The notes below the pieces were generated by a model. That model saw nothing but the letters and a program-made list of their open reading frames with translations. It had not been told where the DNA came from and ran no database searches. Below, piece after piece: positions 1 to 8,849 of a stretch of DNA of 64,000 bases (position 1 is its first letter; each line of letters begins with the position of its first letter). This DNA comes from Salticus scenicus (lineage: Eukaryota; Arthropoda; Arachnida; Araneae; Salticidae), in the NCBI GenBank assembly GCA_963930645.1, contig OZ005652.1:263820356-263884355 (forward strand), in the 5' to 3' direction. Made by a program: the position numbers and the translations under genes.

Positions 1-127
1 ATATATAGGTTAGCTAGAGTCAATCAATCAATCAACCAACCTTGAAAAAAAAAAAAAAAAAAAAAAATTTTTTTTTTTTTTTTTTTTTTTTCAAGGTTGA
101 TTGATTGACTCTAGCTAACCTATATAT
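1..127. repeat. Long A(n)T(n) palindrome, copy 1
   Basis: A-run 45-67 and T-run 68-91 sit inside a much longer inverted repeat. The left arm (1-44) carries GGTTAGCTAGAGTCAATCAA and is mirrored at 92-127. The same outer arm recurs at 4070-4110 and 57828-57880, so this is one of the longest versions of the element. No gene lies upstream of it within the window. Confidence 0.95.
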
Positions 128-395
128 ATCATGTTAAAGTGTCTTTGGCCGATTTCTATAATTTTTTCAAGATACTATTTTTTTTTGCAATTTTTCACCA
201 AAATTTTTCAAAGTTTATCATTTCAATTTTATAGTTTTTGATTTGAAAATAATATTTTTTTGCCAAACTGTTTTAAGTTGAATAAAAATATATATCTCCA
301 AGACTTCAGTTATAAAAATATCCATTCAAATTCTTAAGTCAAAAATCTTAAGTCAAAATCTTAAACGCATCCAATATTGGCAATATAATTGTTAC

Positions 396-468
396 AAAAA
401 AAACGGGTCGAACGAAGTGTCAAAGACAGTAATCTGCCATGAGACACTTCGTTCGACCCGATTTTTTT
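396..468 (-). repeat. Covarying 3' stem-loop, copy 1
   Basis: Two arms of about 25 nt (396-421 and 443-468), with core GGGTCGAACGAAGTGTC, flank a 21-nt loop. The element starts 15 nt past the stop of the proline/lysine-repeat gene at 484-1176 and is oriented with it. Beyond it lies the family flank CATCCAATATTGGCA. The stem matches copy 5, which sits behind the paralogous gene. Confidence 0.9.
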
Positions 469-483
469 ATAAATCGTTTGGGT

Positions 484-1176
484 TTAAACCCAACAGTAAT
501 TTTTCCTGACCTCTGTTTGTATGAAGCTGTAACATTTGCCATCTCTCAGATCGACGTCCGACTTGAGAACGACTATGCCCTGCCGTCTTCGAATTCTAGG
601 ATCTTCAAAGCCAGCAGTTTTTAATTTAGGCCGTACCACGAAATCTATCTTCGGTGGAGGCTTCCAGGCACGATAAGTTGTTACTTTGGACTCTGGAGAT
701 TCCGGTAGCGGGCTTAATAGCGTTGGTACTTTAAAATACATCATCTCTGACATGGGTATTGAAATTTGAACTGGCTTAGGTGTGGAAATGAGAGCTGGGG
801 CTGGTTTAAGTGCTGGTTTTTGAATGAGAACTGGATCAGGCTTAGGTGCCGGTTTGGGAATGAGAACTGGATCTGGTTTAAGTACTGGTGCTGGTTTTTG
901 AATGATAGCTGGAGCTGGCTTAGGTGTGGGAATGATAGCTGGAGCTGGCTTAGGTGTAGGAATGATAGCTGAAGCCGGTTTAGGTGTGGGAATGATAGCT
1001 GGAGCTGGCTTAGGTTTGGGAATGATAGCTGGAGCTGGCATATTCATAGAACGATCATAATTACATATCAGCTCACAAGAGACGCGAGGGGTGTTCAATA
1101 CTTGCCAATTTGGTATTATGACATAGTCGCAATCAACTCGTTCATCCGTCAGAGAGTCAAAGGAAAGAGTGGCCAT
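484..1176 (-). CDS. Proline/lysine repeat protein, 230 aa
   Basis: Function not recognised. An N-terminal block of about 45 residues is followed by tandem decapeptides of the type AIIPTPKPAP (about residues 46-125, 30-bp DNA repeats), then a conserved C-terminal block with YRAWKPPPKIDFVVRPK. The paralogue at 12603-12962 keeps the N- and C-terminal blocks but has a shorter repeat, so the repeat evidently expands and contracts. The ATG at 1176 follows a promoter at about 1190-1237 whose 5' UTR is shared with the paralogue, and a covarying stem-loop lies just past the stop. A low-complexity P/K linker suggests an extended or nucleic-acid-associated protein, which is only inference. Confidence 0.8.
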   Translation of the reverse strand: MATLSFDSLTDERVDCDYVIIPNWQVLNTPRVSCELICNYDRSMNMPAPAIIPKPKPAPAIIPTPKPASAIIPTPKPAPAIIPTPKPAPAIIQKPAPVLKPDPVLIPKPAPKPDPVLIQKPALKPAPALISTPKPVQISIPMSEMMYFKVPTLLSPLPESPESKVTTYRAWKPPPKIDFVVRPKLKTAGFEDPRIRRRQGIVVLKSDVDLRDGKCYSFIQTEVRKNYCWV

Positions 1177-1194
1177 TTCAAAAAGCAGAGGGTC

Positions 1195-1340
1195 AGAATG
1201 AATAAGCTGAGGCGAGAGGCCGGTATTTATACTCTGGCGAGTCTGATAAGGCTCGACCGGATGACCTTTTAGATTATCGCTTGGTGCTATCGGCGAGGAC
1301 AGCTATAAATAACTTTATCGCGTCCTGTTTATGAAGAAAT
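1195..1340 (-). promoter_or_regulatory. Class B promoter of the 484-1176 gene
   Basis: On the minus strand, GAGTATAAATACCGGCC (1217-1233) is followed by CTCTCGCCTCAGCTTATTC. This start-site-like block recurs upstream of 12603, 14794 and 47020. Further upstream are GCGTCCTGTTT (about 1320) and ATAATATCCTG (about 1350), the TCCTGT motifs typical of this promoter class. Confidence 0.6.
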
Positions 1341-1434
1341 GGGTTACATAATATCCTGCCATTCAATTTGAAACAGATTAGAACCGTTGCTGGTAAAGAT
1401 TGAGATAGACTGATGAAGTGGCACGTCAGCGATA

Positions 1435-1559
1435 CTATATATAGAGAATGTAATCAACCAATCAACCAACCTTGAAAAAAAAAAAAAAAAAAAAAATTTT
1501 TTTTTTTTTTTTTTTTTTTCAAGGTTGGTTGATTGGTTGATTACATTCTCTATATATAG
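1435..1559. repeat. A(n)T(n) palindrome, copy 2
   Basis: A-run 1475-1496 and T-run 1497-1519 lie inside a near-perfect inverted repeat with about 40-nt arms (CTATATATAGAGAATGTAAT and CAAGGTTGGTTGATTGG). It separates the 484-1176 gene from a dispersed repeat; neither side has an immediately adjacent stop codon. Confidence 0.95.
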
Positions 1560-1563
1560 TATC

Positions 1564-2050
1564 GCTAACATGACTACACGCTCATTGTGTCTCGACATTT
1601 GCCAGCAACGGTCGTCTAGTCACTATGTCTCGTAATGGGTTTTCAGCAAGATGTACACTAGAGAGTTAGATTTTTCTATAAAAGCCTATGATCTATTCTG
1701 ATTTCATGAAAACCTGCAATATCTTGTCATTTGTCAGACAAAAGTCTTGTTTTCAAAGCCAATATTGTATAAATTACGCTATTTCATCCTATTTTAAAGG
1801 AAGTGGGTCAGGAGCGAGTTTATGCATGACCGTACAGTAGAAGAAATAAATTCCACTCCCACCCACCCTAATAGATATACTATATATATACTATATATAT
1901 AGACTGTAGCGCCATCTACAATGATTAGCTAAAGAAATATAGCTTTAGCAGCCAACTGAGAAATATAGCTTTAACGGCCAACTTAGAAATATAACTATAG
2001 CAGCCAACTTAGAAATATAACTTTAGAAATATAACTTTAGAAACCAACCA
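1564..2050 (+). repeat. Dispersed repeat R450, copy 1
   Basis: This roughly 490-nt unit recurs at 13334, 17126, 21229, 39657 and 51474. Landmarks in order are CTCATTGTGTCTCGACATTT, a TATAAAAGCC box, TTTTAAAGG, GCATGACCGTACAGTAGAAG, CCACTCCCACCCACCC, paired ACTATATATA motifs, GCGCCATCTACAATGATT, and 26-nt tandem repeats of the type GAAATATAACTTTAG. Every copy ends at an A(n)T(n) element. No ORF is conserved among copies. Confidence 0.85.
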
Positions 2051-2060
2051 ACCAACCTTG

Positions 2061-2063
2061 AAA

Positions 2064-2109
<46 letters not shown>
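2061..2109. repeat. A(n)(TA)nT(n) palindrome, copy 3
   Basis: A-run 2061-2072, an alternating TA core to about 2094, then a T-run to 2109, flanked by ACCAACCAACCTTG and CAGTCGGTTGGTTG. A TATAAATAG box follows at about 2142, about 120 nt before the RNA ligase ATG. Confidence 0.9.
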
Positions 2110-2261
2110 CAGTCGGTTGGTTGATTAGTTGATTTATATTTAGTATAAATAGCGGCTCCGTACTCAAGCTACATTCATTCTGTCTTCATACTCATTGAAA
2201 TAGCTTATTAGATATTTTCTAGTCTGACCAGACAATACGTTCTGTTTCTAATCTATTTACG

Positions 2262-3050
2262 ATGGCCCTTATCAAGTACCACGAGATCACAAGCCAAATT
2301 TATTCGGGCATACCTTTAATAGCTACCGAAAAATTGGATGGCTCTAATATCGGTATTGGCTACGTGAAGAATACGTTCAGGATACAATCTAGAAACGTTG
2401 GGCTAGATGAAAAGACACGCCTTTTTAACTTGAACGCAATCTTGGAACCGCTGTCGGAAAAGGTACGGCTTATCAAAGACATTTTACATGACAATTTTAT
2501 CATTTATGGAGAAGTATTCGGAAGCCACATGAAGAGAATAACCTATCGCGACTTTGAATCCGAAGCCGTATTCGGTAGCAATACTGTCTTTTTTCGAGCC
2601 TTCGACATCTACCAACTGGATTCAGATACGTTTATGAAGTATAGCGACGCCGTGAACATTTTCCAGCGAGTGAAGCTACCCCACGTACCCATCTTAGATT
2701 TAGATTACCAAACGATAGGGGATCTGTACGAAAAAGTTGAAACGTATCCCAGCGCTTATGCAGAGTGTCCGCTAGAAGGATTCGTCATGAAGGCCGACGC
2801 CGAAGAATCTCCACGCTCTAGGAACATTTTTAAGGTTAAGCGTAAGCAGTTTAACGAACAAGCTCTGAACAAGTACAAGATCAAAAATTATGTAAATTAT
2901 AATAGATACCTATCTGCGTACTCCAAAATAGGTGAAGACTTTGAAAAAATCAAAGAAGAAATGGTGAGCGATTCGCTAAAAGATATAATTTCAGTCTATG
3001 AAAAGGACGAGGGCTGCAGTTATGACTTGGACTCGATTCGTACAGATTGA
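2262..3050 (+). CDS. Rnl2-family RNA ligase, 262 aa
   Basis: Predicted ATP-dependent RNA ligase that joins 5'-phosphate and 3'-hydroxyl RNA ends. The nucleotidyltransferase motifs appear in order: motif I TEKLDGSN (K24 is the predicted adenylated lysine), YGEVFGS near residue 85, FFRAFDIY near 110, EGFVMK near 172 and IFKVKRKQF near 188. The N-terminal catalytic domain looks complete. The stop at 3050 is followed in a neighbouring frame by an open stretch of about 20 codons ending at about 3107, so a C-terminal frameshift is possible. A TATAAATAG box (2142) and the A(n)T(n) element upstream suggest an independent transcript. Baculoviruses also encode RNA-repair ligases. Confident on family, not on the C-terminus. 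Confidence 0.88.
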   Translation: MALIKYHEITSQIYSGIPLIATEKLDGSNIGIGYVKNTFRIQSRNVGLDEKTRLFNLNAILEPLSEKVRLIKDILHDNFIIYGEVFGSHMKRITYRDFESEAVFGSNTVFFRAFDIYQLDSDTFMKYSDAVNIFQRVKLPHVPILDLDYQTIGDLYEKVETYPSAYAECPLEGFVMKADAEESPRSRNIFKVKRKQFNEQALNKYKIKNYVNYNRYLSAYSKIGEDFEKIKEEMVSDSLKDIISVYEKDEGCSYDLDSIRTD

Positions 3051-3119
3051 AAACGAGGCGGATAAGCTTATAAAGAAGTTTTCTAGATCAAAGATGATAA
3101 CTAAATAAACAACTAGCTT

Positions 3120-3120
<1 letters not shown>

Positions 3121-3153
<33 letters not shown>

Positions 3154-3164
3154 TTTTTTTTTTT
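3121..3164. repeat. A(n)(TA)nT(n) palindrome, copy 4
   Basis: Lies between the RNA ligase and the Bro-N-like gene at 3270. It is followed by GCCACGCCCAC (3169-3179, the KLF-like box in reverse orientation) and TATAAATAG (about 3195). Confidence 0.9.
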
Positions 3165-3215
3165 ACATGCCACGCCCACTCATGGATATTCTGTATAAAT
3201 AGTGGTTCCGTACTC
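3165..3215 (+). promoter_or_regulatory. Class A promoter of the 3270 gene
   Basis: GCCACGCCCAC directly follows the T-run and is followed about 15 nt later by TGTATAAATAGTGGTTCCG. The TATA-box neighbourhood is nearly identical to that before the RNA ligase (about 2140-2180), including TCCGTACTCAAGCTAC. Confidence 0.6.
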
Positions 3216-3269
3216 AAGCTACCATCATTCTGTCCATTCTAGTTGCCATTGAAAGATCATAGCGCAATC

Positions 3270-3953
3270 ATGTATCTGAAAATTTGTTTTGATACCAAGC
3301 CTGCACTCATCGCCGCTACTGTTGGTAGAGATGTTTATTTCATAGCCGTTGATGTTGGCAAATATCTAGGCTACGCGTCACCTTACAACTTTGCACATCG
3401 ATATTCCAACAAGGATCTGGCTAATCTATATCCCAATGCACAACGCTTGAACATGAGTTCCAGGCGCGTGTTTGATTTCAACGATATGCTGCACGTACTT
3501 GTGAAGACGCACCGAATGCCTATCGAGGAAATCTGCCGTATCCAGAAACTGTGGACCGATGGCCGGGTAACCTCTACGTATCCCAGCATTATACCGTTCA
3601 GCAGAAGGATGGCCTTTGAAATCACAGTTCGAAACGAAGGCGAGATGAATTTACAAGATTGGCTTAAAGGGTATTTCGAATACTCGAGGGCAGTCTGCGA
3701 ACAACATACGAATATCTACGCACCCCCGTCGGTAGAATCCAGGTATGGGGATACTGAAGAAGAGAAACCTAGCAACTTTTCCATGCGTGTGAGAGCTGAA
3801 GGTATATGGTCTGTCAAATCGGGCGACATGCTTCAAGAATTGACTGCTACGGTTAAGAGAAAGTTTGAGGAAATAGAGAAAGACTATGTAGTTGATGAAA
3901 AAGACAGAGCGTATGAGTTGACCGTCAAGCTGGCTCGTAGAGAGATAGTTTAA
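3270..3953 (+). CDS. Bro-N-like protein, 228 aa
   Basis: Resembles the Bro-N domain, a DNA-binding domain of baculovirus repeated ORFs: an N-terminal beta strand (YLKICFDTKPALIA), then VYFIAVDVGKYLGYASP, then a helical region. The second half (WTDGRVTSTYP, EGEMNLQDWLKGYF) matches the Bro-N/RING protein at 19125-19688, but no RING is present here; the C-terminus is charged and helical (residues about 190-228). The ATG at 3270 is preferred over an upstream in-frame TTG. It is followed by an A(n)T(n) element rather than a covarying stem-loop, unlike most other Bro-N genes in the window. Confidence 0.7.
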   Translation: MYLKICFDTKPALIAATVGRDVYFIAVDVGKYLGYASPYNFAHRYSNKDLANLYPNAQRLNMSSRRVFDFNDMLHVLVKTHRMPIEEICRIQKLWTDGRVTSTYPSIIPFSRRMAFEITVRNEGEMNLQDWLKGYFEYSRAVCEQHTNIYAPPSVESRYGDTEEEKPSNFSMRVRAEGIWSVKSGDMLQELTATVKRKFEEIEKDYVVDEKDRAYELTVKLARREIV

Positions 3954-4013
3954 TTATGTTAAACTACCAACTGTGAAAAAAAAATCTTTGAGTCAATCAA
4001 CCAATCAACCAAC

Positions 4014-4016
<3 letters not shown>

Positions 4017-4053
<37 letters not shown>

Positions 4054-4110
4054 TTTTTTTTTTTTTTTTCAAGGTTGGTTGATTGATTGATTGACTCTAG
4101 TAGCCTATAT
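4017..4110. repeat. A(n)T(n) palindrome, copy 5
   Basis: A-run 4017-4049 and T-run 4050-4069, with arms AATCAACCAATCAACCAACC on the left and CAAGGTTGGTTGATTGATTG on the right. The right arm continues as GACTCTAGTAGCCTATATAT, the long outer arm shared with copies 1 and 37. Confidence 0.95.
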
Positions 4111-5440
4111 ATATCATGTTAAAGTAACAGTTTATCTAAATTTGCTGATGTGCCACCACCTCTGTCAAAATTTTCAATTTTTTTTAAATTTGAAAAAAAA
4201 ACGACTGAATTAAATCGCTTATTTTACTATGTATATGTAATAAGAATTACGATTCCACGATTAGTTTTCAAAAATATTTTTATTTTAAGATTACGTTTCT
4301 AAAGTTGGTCGAATTTGCAAAATTTTCAATTTTTTTTTTAAATTTGAAAAAAAACGACTGAATTAAATTGCTTATTTTACTATGTATATGTAATAAGAAT
4401 CACGATTCCACGATTAGTTTTCAAAAATATTTTTATTTTAAGATTACGTTTCTAAAGTTGGTCGAATTTGCAATAGTCCAATCTGAAGACAGGATATTGC
4501 ATAAGTCAGTTTCTACGAAAACAGGATGAGATAAGGCTTATTATAGATGAAACAGGATATTGTCAATCTGAAGACAGGATGCAGGATATTGCCAATCTGA
4601 AGACAGGATGCAGGATATTGCATAAGTCAGTTTCTACGAGAACAGGATGAGATAAGGCTTATTATAGATGTCGCGGAAACAGGATATTGTATAACTCATT
4701 TGCTATGAAAACAGGATGCAGTAAAGATTTTTATAGACGCTGAAACAGATAAGCATTGCTGGACAATGATAATGTATATACTTTAGCATGATATATATAT
4801 AGGTTAGCTAGAGTCAATCAATCAATTAACCAACCTTAAAAAAATATTTTTATTTTAAGATTACGTTTCTAAAGTTGGCCAAATTTGCAAAATTTTCAAT
4901 TTTTTTTAAATTTGAAAAAAAACGACTGAATTAAATTGCTTATTTTACTATGTATATGTAATAAGAATCACGATTCCACGATTAGTTTTCAAAAATATTT
5001 TTATTTTAAGATTACGTTTCTAAAGTTGGTCGAATTTGCAAAATTTTCAATTTTTTTTAAATTTGAAAAAAAACGACTGAATTAAATTGCTTATTTTACT
5101 ATGTATATGTAATAAGAATCACGATTCCACGATTAGTTTTCAAAAATATTTTTATTTTAAGATTACGTTTCTAAAGTTGGTCGAATTTGCAAAATTTTCA
5201 TTTTTTTTAAATTTGAAAAAAAAACGACTGAATTAAATTGCTTATTTTACTATGTATATGTAATAAGAATCACGATTCCACGATTAGTTTTCAAAAATAT
5301 TTTTATTTTAACATTATGTTTTTAAAGTTGGTCAACTCAAAGTCTAAATCTTCATTTTTGAAAATATACTTAATTCAATTAGCATTATAAATATATATCA
5401 ACCAACCAACCTTAAAAAAAATTGTAAAGTCTCAACTTAA
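4111..5440. repeat. Non-coding region with about 150-nt tandem repeats
   Basis: No gene is seen. A unit of about 150 nt, with landmarks AAAACGACTGAATTAAATTG, TTACTATGTATATGTAATAA, CACGATTCCACGATTAG and AAGATTACGTTTCTAAAGTTG, occurs about six times (about 4165-4475 and 4840-5330). The two blocks are split by 4480-4800, which holds repeats of ACAGGATATTGCATAAGTC and a half copy of the long A(n)T(n) arm (4790-4835). The split looks like an insertion into a pre-existing array. Confidence 0.85.
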
Positions 5441-5578
5441 ACGTCTTAATTATTTTTTTATGCTGATAACCTCTTCAATACTAGCTTAATAGATTTTTTT
5501 TATAAATACTTAAATTAAGCCCCCTTAGCATCAAAGTCTTAAATTAAACCCGTCCAATGTTGGCACTATATCTATCGC

Positions 5579-5650
5579 AAAAAAATGGGTCGAACGAGGT
5601 GTCAAAGACAGAAATTCTGCCATGAGACACCTCGTTCGACCCATTTTTTT
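5579..5650 (-). repeat. Covarying 3' stem-loop, copy 2
   Basis: Perfect 25-nt arms (5579-5603 and 5626-5650) with core GGGTCGAACGAGGTGTC around a 22-nt loop. It lies 16 nt past the stop of the Bro-N-like gene at 5667-6197. The family flank CCAATGTTGGCACTATATC is just beyond. Confidence 0.92.
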
Positions 5651-5666
5651 ACTCTTATTTTAAAGA

Positions 5667-6197
5667 TTAACACAAGCTCTCTATGGGTTGCTCATTAGAT
5701 GACCTCCTGATGGTCATCTTCAACGGTCCGGTCATTTGAGATTTGTATAATTCATAATCCTCATATTCAAGCTCAAAAAATTTCCTCACCTGTAGTTGGT
5801 ATGTGGCAAGGAAGTCTTCGAACTTGGTATGGGACCTTTCTACAAATCGAACACCTATGGCTTTCTCGAAGCTGAGCTTCATGTTAGCCTGGTATTTCAC
5901 CATGGCCGAACCATCGAACATCTTATCAAATTCCTGTTCGCCCATGAACCCTTTCAAATGATGTTTGGCTTCGCTAATGGAGAAGATTCTCGTCTTAGCG
6001 AGCCATTTAGGTAAATCGATTTTAGGGTCCATCACGTCTCGGACGGTGAGGCCTGCATATTTTTCGGCAAAATGAAGATTTAGAGGGTGCCTCGAATAAA
6101 TAGCCATGTCCTCAGCCCGGACAAACAGGGTGCCATCAGTGGCCATTAAGCATTTAAAGGCAACGCCATAAGCATAATTTTTTACATGGAAAAACAT
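5667..6197 (-). CDS. Bro-N-like protein, 176 aa
   Basis: A single Bro-N-like domain: AYGVAFKCLMATDGTLFVRA, then MAIYSRHP, DLPKWLAKTRIFSISEAKHH and a helical C-terminus. The LPxxLAKTxxF motif is shared with the genes at 7311 and 8220, defining a small subfamily that probably arose by local duplication. The protein is predicted to bind DNA. The ATG at 6197 lies about 75 nt downstream of a TATATATAC box. A covarying stem-loop follows the stop. No second domain is seen. Confidence 0.7.
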   Translation of the reverse strand: MFFHVKNYAYGVAFKCLMATDGTLFVRAEDMAIYSRHPLNLHFAEKYAGLTVRDVMDPKIDLPKWLAKTRIFSISEAKHHLKGFMGEQEFDKMFDGSAMVKYQANMKLSFEKAIGVRFVERSHTKFEDFLATYQLQVRKFFELEYEDYELYKSQMTGPLKMTIRRSSNEQPIESLC

Positions 6198-6264
6198 GAC
6201 TGACAGAGAGCTAATGAATCTAAGCAGCTAGTAGAGAGATCGACTAGCAATTGAAGAGCTCTCG

Positions 6265-6290
6265 CTGGACACTCGTATATATACCCGGAC
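6265..6290 (-). promoter_or_regulatory. TATA box of the 5667 gene
   Basis: On the minus strand, GGGTATATATACGAGTG lies about 75 nt upstream of the ATG at 6197. The tandem repeats containing ATAATATCCTGTC (6340-6640) lie directly upstream, matching the class B promoter pattern. Confidence 0.5.
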
Positions 6291-6334
6291 AGGATCTGAT
6301 AGTAATTTTCTAAGAACCGCTTATCAAGAGGAAA

Positions 6335-6650
6335 GGCTTGCATAATATCCTGTCTCTCGGACAATTTTTAGCGATTTAATTATAACCGGGCTTCCTGAGG
6401 AAATTGCATAATATCCTGTCTCTCGAACAATTTTTAATAGATCTGATTATAACCGGGCTTCCTGAGGAAATTGCATAATATCCTGTCTCTCGAACAATTT
6501 TTAATAGATCTGATTATAACCGGGCTTCCTGAGGAAATTGCATAATATCCTGTCAATAGTTCTGGGAAAATCTTATTATAGAGATCTGATTGTAATTTTA
6601 ACCGGGAGCCGCTTATCAAGCATCCTGTCAATAGTTTCTCGAAAATCTTT
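6335..6650. repeat. About 66-nt tandem repeats with ATATCCTGTC motif
   Basis: About four copies of a unit carrying GCATAATATCCTGTC, TCTCGAACAATTTTTAAT and AACCGGGCTTCCTGAGG sit directly upstream of the Bro-N-like gene at 5667. ATATCCTGTC is the motif repeated before other accessory genes, so this looks like an amplified upstream regulatory element. Confidence 0.8.
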
Positions 6651-6669
6651 TTATAGAGATCAGATCATA

Positions 6670-7195
6670 ATAACTGACTTGGCTACACTTAACCTTTAAA
6701 AATTTTAAAATTTACATACAAATTTTAAACGAAAAAAATTAAATTTTTAAATTCAGATCCCTTAAATTTAGCTATCGATATTTTACCAAGTTTCATATTT
6801 ATCTTATAGCTAAGCCATATCCCTTGAAAATTTAGAATTATACTGACTGCCACACTTAGTATTTAAAAATTTTAAATTTTACACGGTAAATTTTAAACGA
6901 AAAAATTAAATTTTTAAATTCAGATACTTTAAATTTAGCTATCGAGTCTGTATATTTTACCAAGTTTCATATTTATCTTATAGCTAAGCCATATCCCTTG
7001 AAAATTTAGAATTGTAATGACCGCCACACTTAGTCTTTAGAAATTTTAAATTTTACACGGTAAATTTTAAATGAAACAATTAAATTTTTAAACTCAGATA
7101 CCTTAAATTTGTCTATAGAGTCTGCATATTTTATCAAGATACAAAATTATCTTATAGCTAAGCCATATCCCTTGAAAATTACAAGTTCAAATCGG
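6670..7195. repeat. Three about 172-nt AT-rich tandem repeats
   Basis: No gene is seen. Each unit has GCCACACTTAGT, TTAAATTTTACACGGTAAAT, TATTTTACCAAGTTTCATAT and AGCTAAGCCATATCCCTTG. Copies begin near 6675, 6845 and 7020 and are slightly diverged. Confidence 0.8.
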
Positions 7196-7227
7196 TACGC
7201 ATCCAATGTTGGCACTCTATCTATCGC

Positions 7228-7294
7228 AAAAAAATGGGCCGAGCGAAGCCTCAATGACTTATGTCATGAGAGGCTTCGCTCGACCCATTTTTTT
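7228..7294 (-). repeat. Covarying 3' stem-loop, copy 3
   Basis: Arms 7228-7252 and 7270-7294 with core GGGCCGAGCGAAGCCTC and one mismatch. The loop is shorter (17 nt) than in other copies. It is 16 nt past the stop of the Bro-N-like gene at 7311-7856. Flank: CATCCAATGTTGGCACTC. Confidence 0.9.
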
Positions 7295-7310
7295 GCACCT
7301 CGTCCTGATC

Positions 7311-7856
7311 TTAAGACGAGGATTTATAGAAGTAGGGCTTGTTTCCCACCAAAACTTTTATTTTTCGAGGGAAATAGCCTAGCTCCAAATCCCCATATCG
7401 TTCGCCAAACACATAGGTGTCCATGGGTACCGTTGCCAGGTACTCCTCCATGACATTCTTTAAATCGGCCAAGAAACTCTCCATTGTGGCATTGGATGAG
7501 GTTATGGCTGCGAGCTTAACCTGGACGGGCCGCCTCAGGTTTAAGCTGCATTCGATGGGCGTAAGAATTTCAATCGGCCCCTGAAATAGGGAATCAAACT
7601 CTCCTGGATGCATATCCATCAATATTTTTGCATCCTCCAGTCCAAAGACGCATGTCTTGGCTAAAGACGGGGGTAGTTTCAAGCCCTCAGGAGCAATGTC
7701 TGTTACCGTTATATGGCACAAGTTCACCACTCTACTGGGGTTTTCATGCCCCATGTAATAGGCCACGTCTCGGCCTTTGATAAAAATTTGGTTGTCAAAT
7801 GACAAAAAGCATGTCAATTTAACATTCAGTTCATCAGATAGAATTTGGAAGATCAT
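7311..7856 (-). CDS. Bro-N-like protein, 181 aa
   Basis: Bro-N-like domain with NVKLTCFLSFDNQIFIKGRD, VAYYMGHENPSRVV and LPPSLAKTCVFGLEDAK, and the family C-terminal ending KIKVLVGNKPYFYKSS. The closest visible relative is 8220-8765, which ends KIKVFVGDRSRWYKLMP. The two genes are divergently transcribed about 360 nt apart, and each ends in a covarying stem-loop, suggesting inverted duplication of a whole gene cassette. The ATG at 7856 is about 55 nt below a TATATATAC box. Probably DNA-binding; target unknown. Confidence 0.72.
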   Translation of the reverse strand: MIFQILSDELNVKLTCFLSFDNQIFIKGRDVAYYMGHENPSRVVNLCHITVTDIAPEGLKLPPSLAKTCVFGLEDAKILMDMHPGEFDSLFQGPIEILTPIECSLNLRRPVQVKLAAITSSNATMESFLADLKNVMEEYLATVPMDTYVFGERYGDLELGYFPRKIKVLVGNKPYFYKSSS

Positions 7857-7894
7857 TTTGGAGAACAGTAAGACTAGCTCAGAATGAAATGTCT

Positions 7895-8190
7895 CGTCCA
7901 GCAGCCTGTATATATACTAGCAGTAATCTTTAGTTCTATCTAAATTCCAAGTAAATATCTTATCTGCATCCTGTGACGCACGTCCTGTGACGCACATCCT
8001 CATGCTATCGGTAGCTTATGCAAGATCCCGTTTAAACTAATTATATAAATAATTTTATCGTTCTAGAAGGTCACGCGGACAGATTTTATCGCATCCTCAA
8101 AAAACAGCTGATACATCCTGTTTTCTTAGTAAAGCCTGATAAAACGAGGTCACGACTCGGGTATATATACGAGCTGCCTCTAAGAGCCTG
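7895..8190. promoter_or_regulatory. Divergent class B promoter region
   Basis: Between two divergent Bro-N-like genes lie TATATATAC boxes at about 7908 (minus) and 8162 (plus). Between them are TCCTGTGACGCAC (twice, about 7970-7995), TTTATCGCATCCTC (about 8087) and ACATCCTGTTTTC (about 8112). TCCTGT and TTATCGCA are the motifs shared with other class B promoters. Confidence 0.6.
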
Positions 8191-8219
8191 CATCATTTTG
8201 ACTTCTGTTGCCATAAGTC

Positions 8220-8765
8220 ATGCTATTCACTATTGAACATCCACAGCTTGACGCTAAAATCCTATTCGTAGTCTCTGCGGATGGACTTTTGTTCGTCAGG
8301 GCCTCTGATGTGGCCAAGCTGATGGGTCGATCGAATGCCTATGTGAAAAAAACGACCAGGTTGAAGGTGAGCGATCTCGTTTACAGGAGGGTCAGGCTAC
8401 CTATCTCTCTAGCCAATACCTGGGTGTATCCAGTCGACGAGATACATTTTGGAGATGCCCTGTCGTCGTTGGGATTCGAGGCCATGCTGACATCCTCTAA
8501 AATCCAGATTCTAGACCCCATAGTACCCACCTCATGCATCCATAAAGCCATCCGAATTCGGATCGTGAGGGACTCTGACACATGCATAAATGAATTCTTA
8601 AAAGATTTCATAGACAGAACCATGCTGTTCTTCGATGGGGACCACGATGACGACCCTCGCCTCCACGAAGATAGATTTGAGACTATTTCTTGGACAGACA
8701 CCCCTCCGTCCAAAATCAAAGTCTTTGTGGGGGATCGATCTAGATGGTACAAACTGATGCCTTAA
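8220..8765 (+). CDS. Bro-N-like protein, 181 aa
   Basis: Bro-N-like domain with DAKILFVVSADGLLFVRASD, VAKLMGRSNAYVKK and RLPISLANTWVYPVDE, followed by an acidic segment (GDHDDDPR, about residues 140-147) and the C-terminal motif KIKVFVGDRSRWYK. It is the divergent partner of 7311-7856 and shares its family ending. The ATG at 8220 is about 55 nt after a TATATATAC box. A covarying stem-loop starts 14 nt after the stop. A DNA-binding accessory role is inferred from the Bro-N family. Confidence 0.72.
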   Translation: MLFTIEHPQLDAKILFVVSADGLLFVRASDVAKLMGRSNAYVKKTTRLKVSDLVYRRVRLPISLANTWVYPVDEIHFGDALSSLGFEAMLTSSKIQILDPIVPTSCIHKAIRIRIVRDSDTCINEFLKDFIDRTMLFFDGDHDDDPRLHEDRFETISWTDTPPSKIKVFVGDRSRWYKLMP

Positions 8766-8778
8766 ATCTGGAGGGGGC

Positions 8779-8849
8779 AAAAAAATGGGCCGAACGAAGC
8801 GTCTCATGGCAGATTTCTGTCTTTGACGCTTCGTTCGGCCCATTTTTTT
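8779..8849 (+). repeat. Covarying 3' stem-loop, copy 4
   Basis: Perfect 25-nt arms (8779-8803 and 8825-8849) with core GGGCCGAACGAAGCGTC; both sides of the stem differ together from copies 1 and 2. The loop (CATGGCAGATTTCTGTC) is the reverse complement of that in copy 2, so orientation follows the gene. Family flank GATAGAGTGCCAATATTGG follows. Confidence 0.92.

Noticed and set aside
766..972. Plus-strand ORF with NENWIWFKYW-type repeats opposite the P/K-repeat gene
   Set aside because: It is the antisense shadow of the 30-nt repeats in 484-1176 and has no promoter or paralogue.
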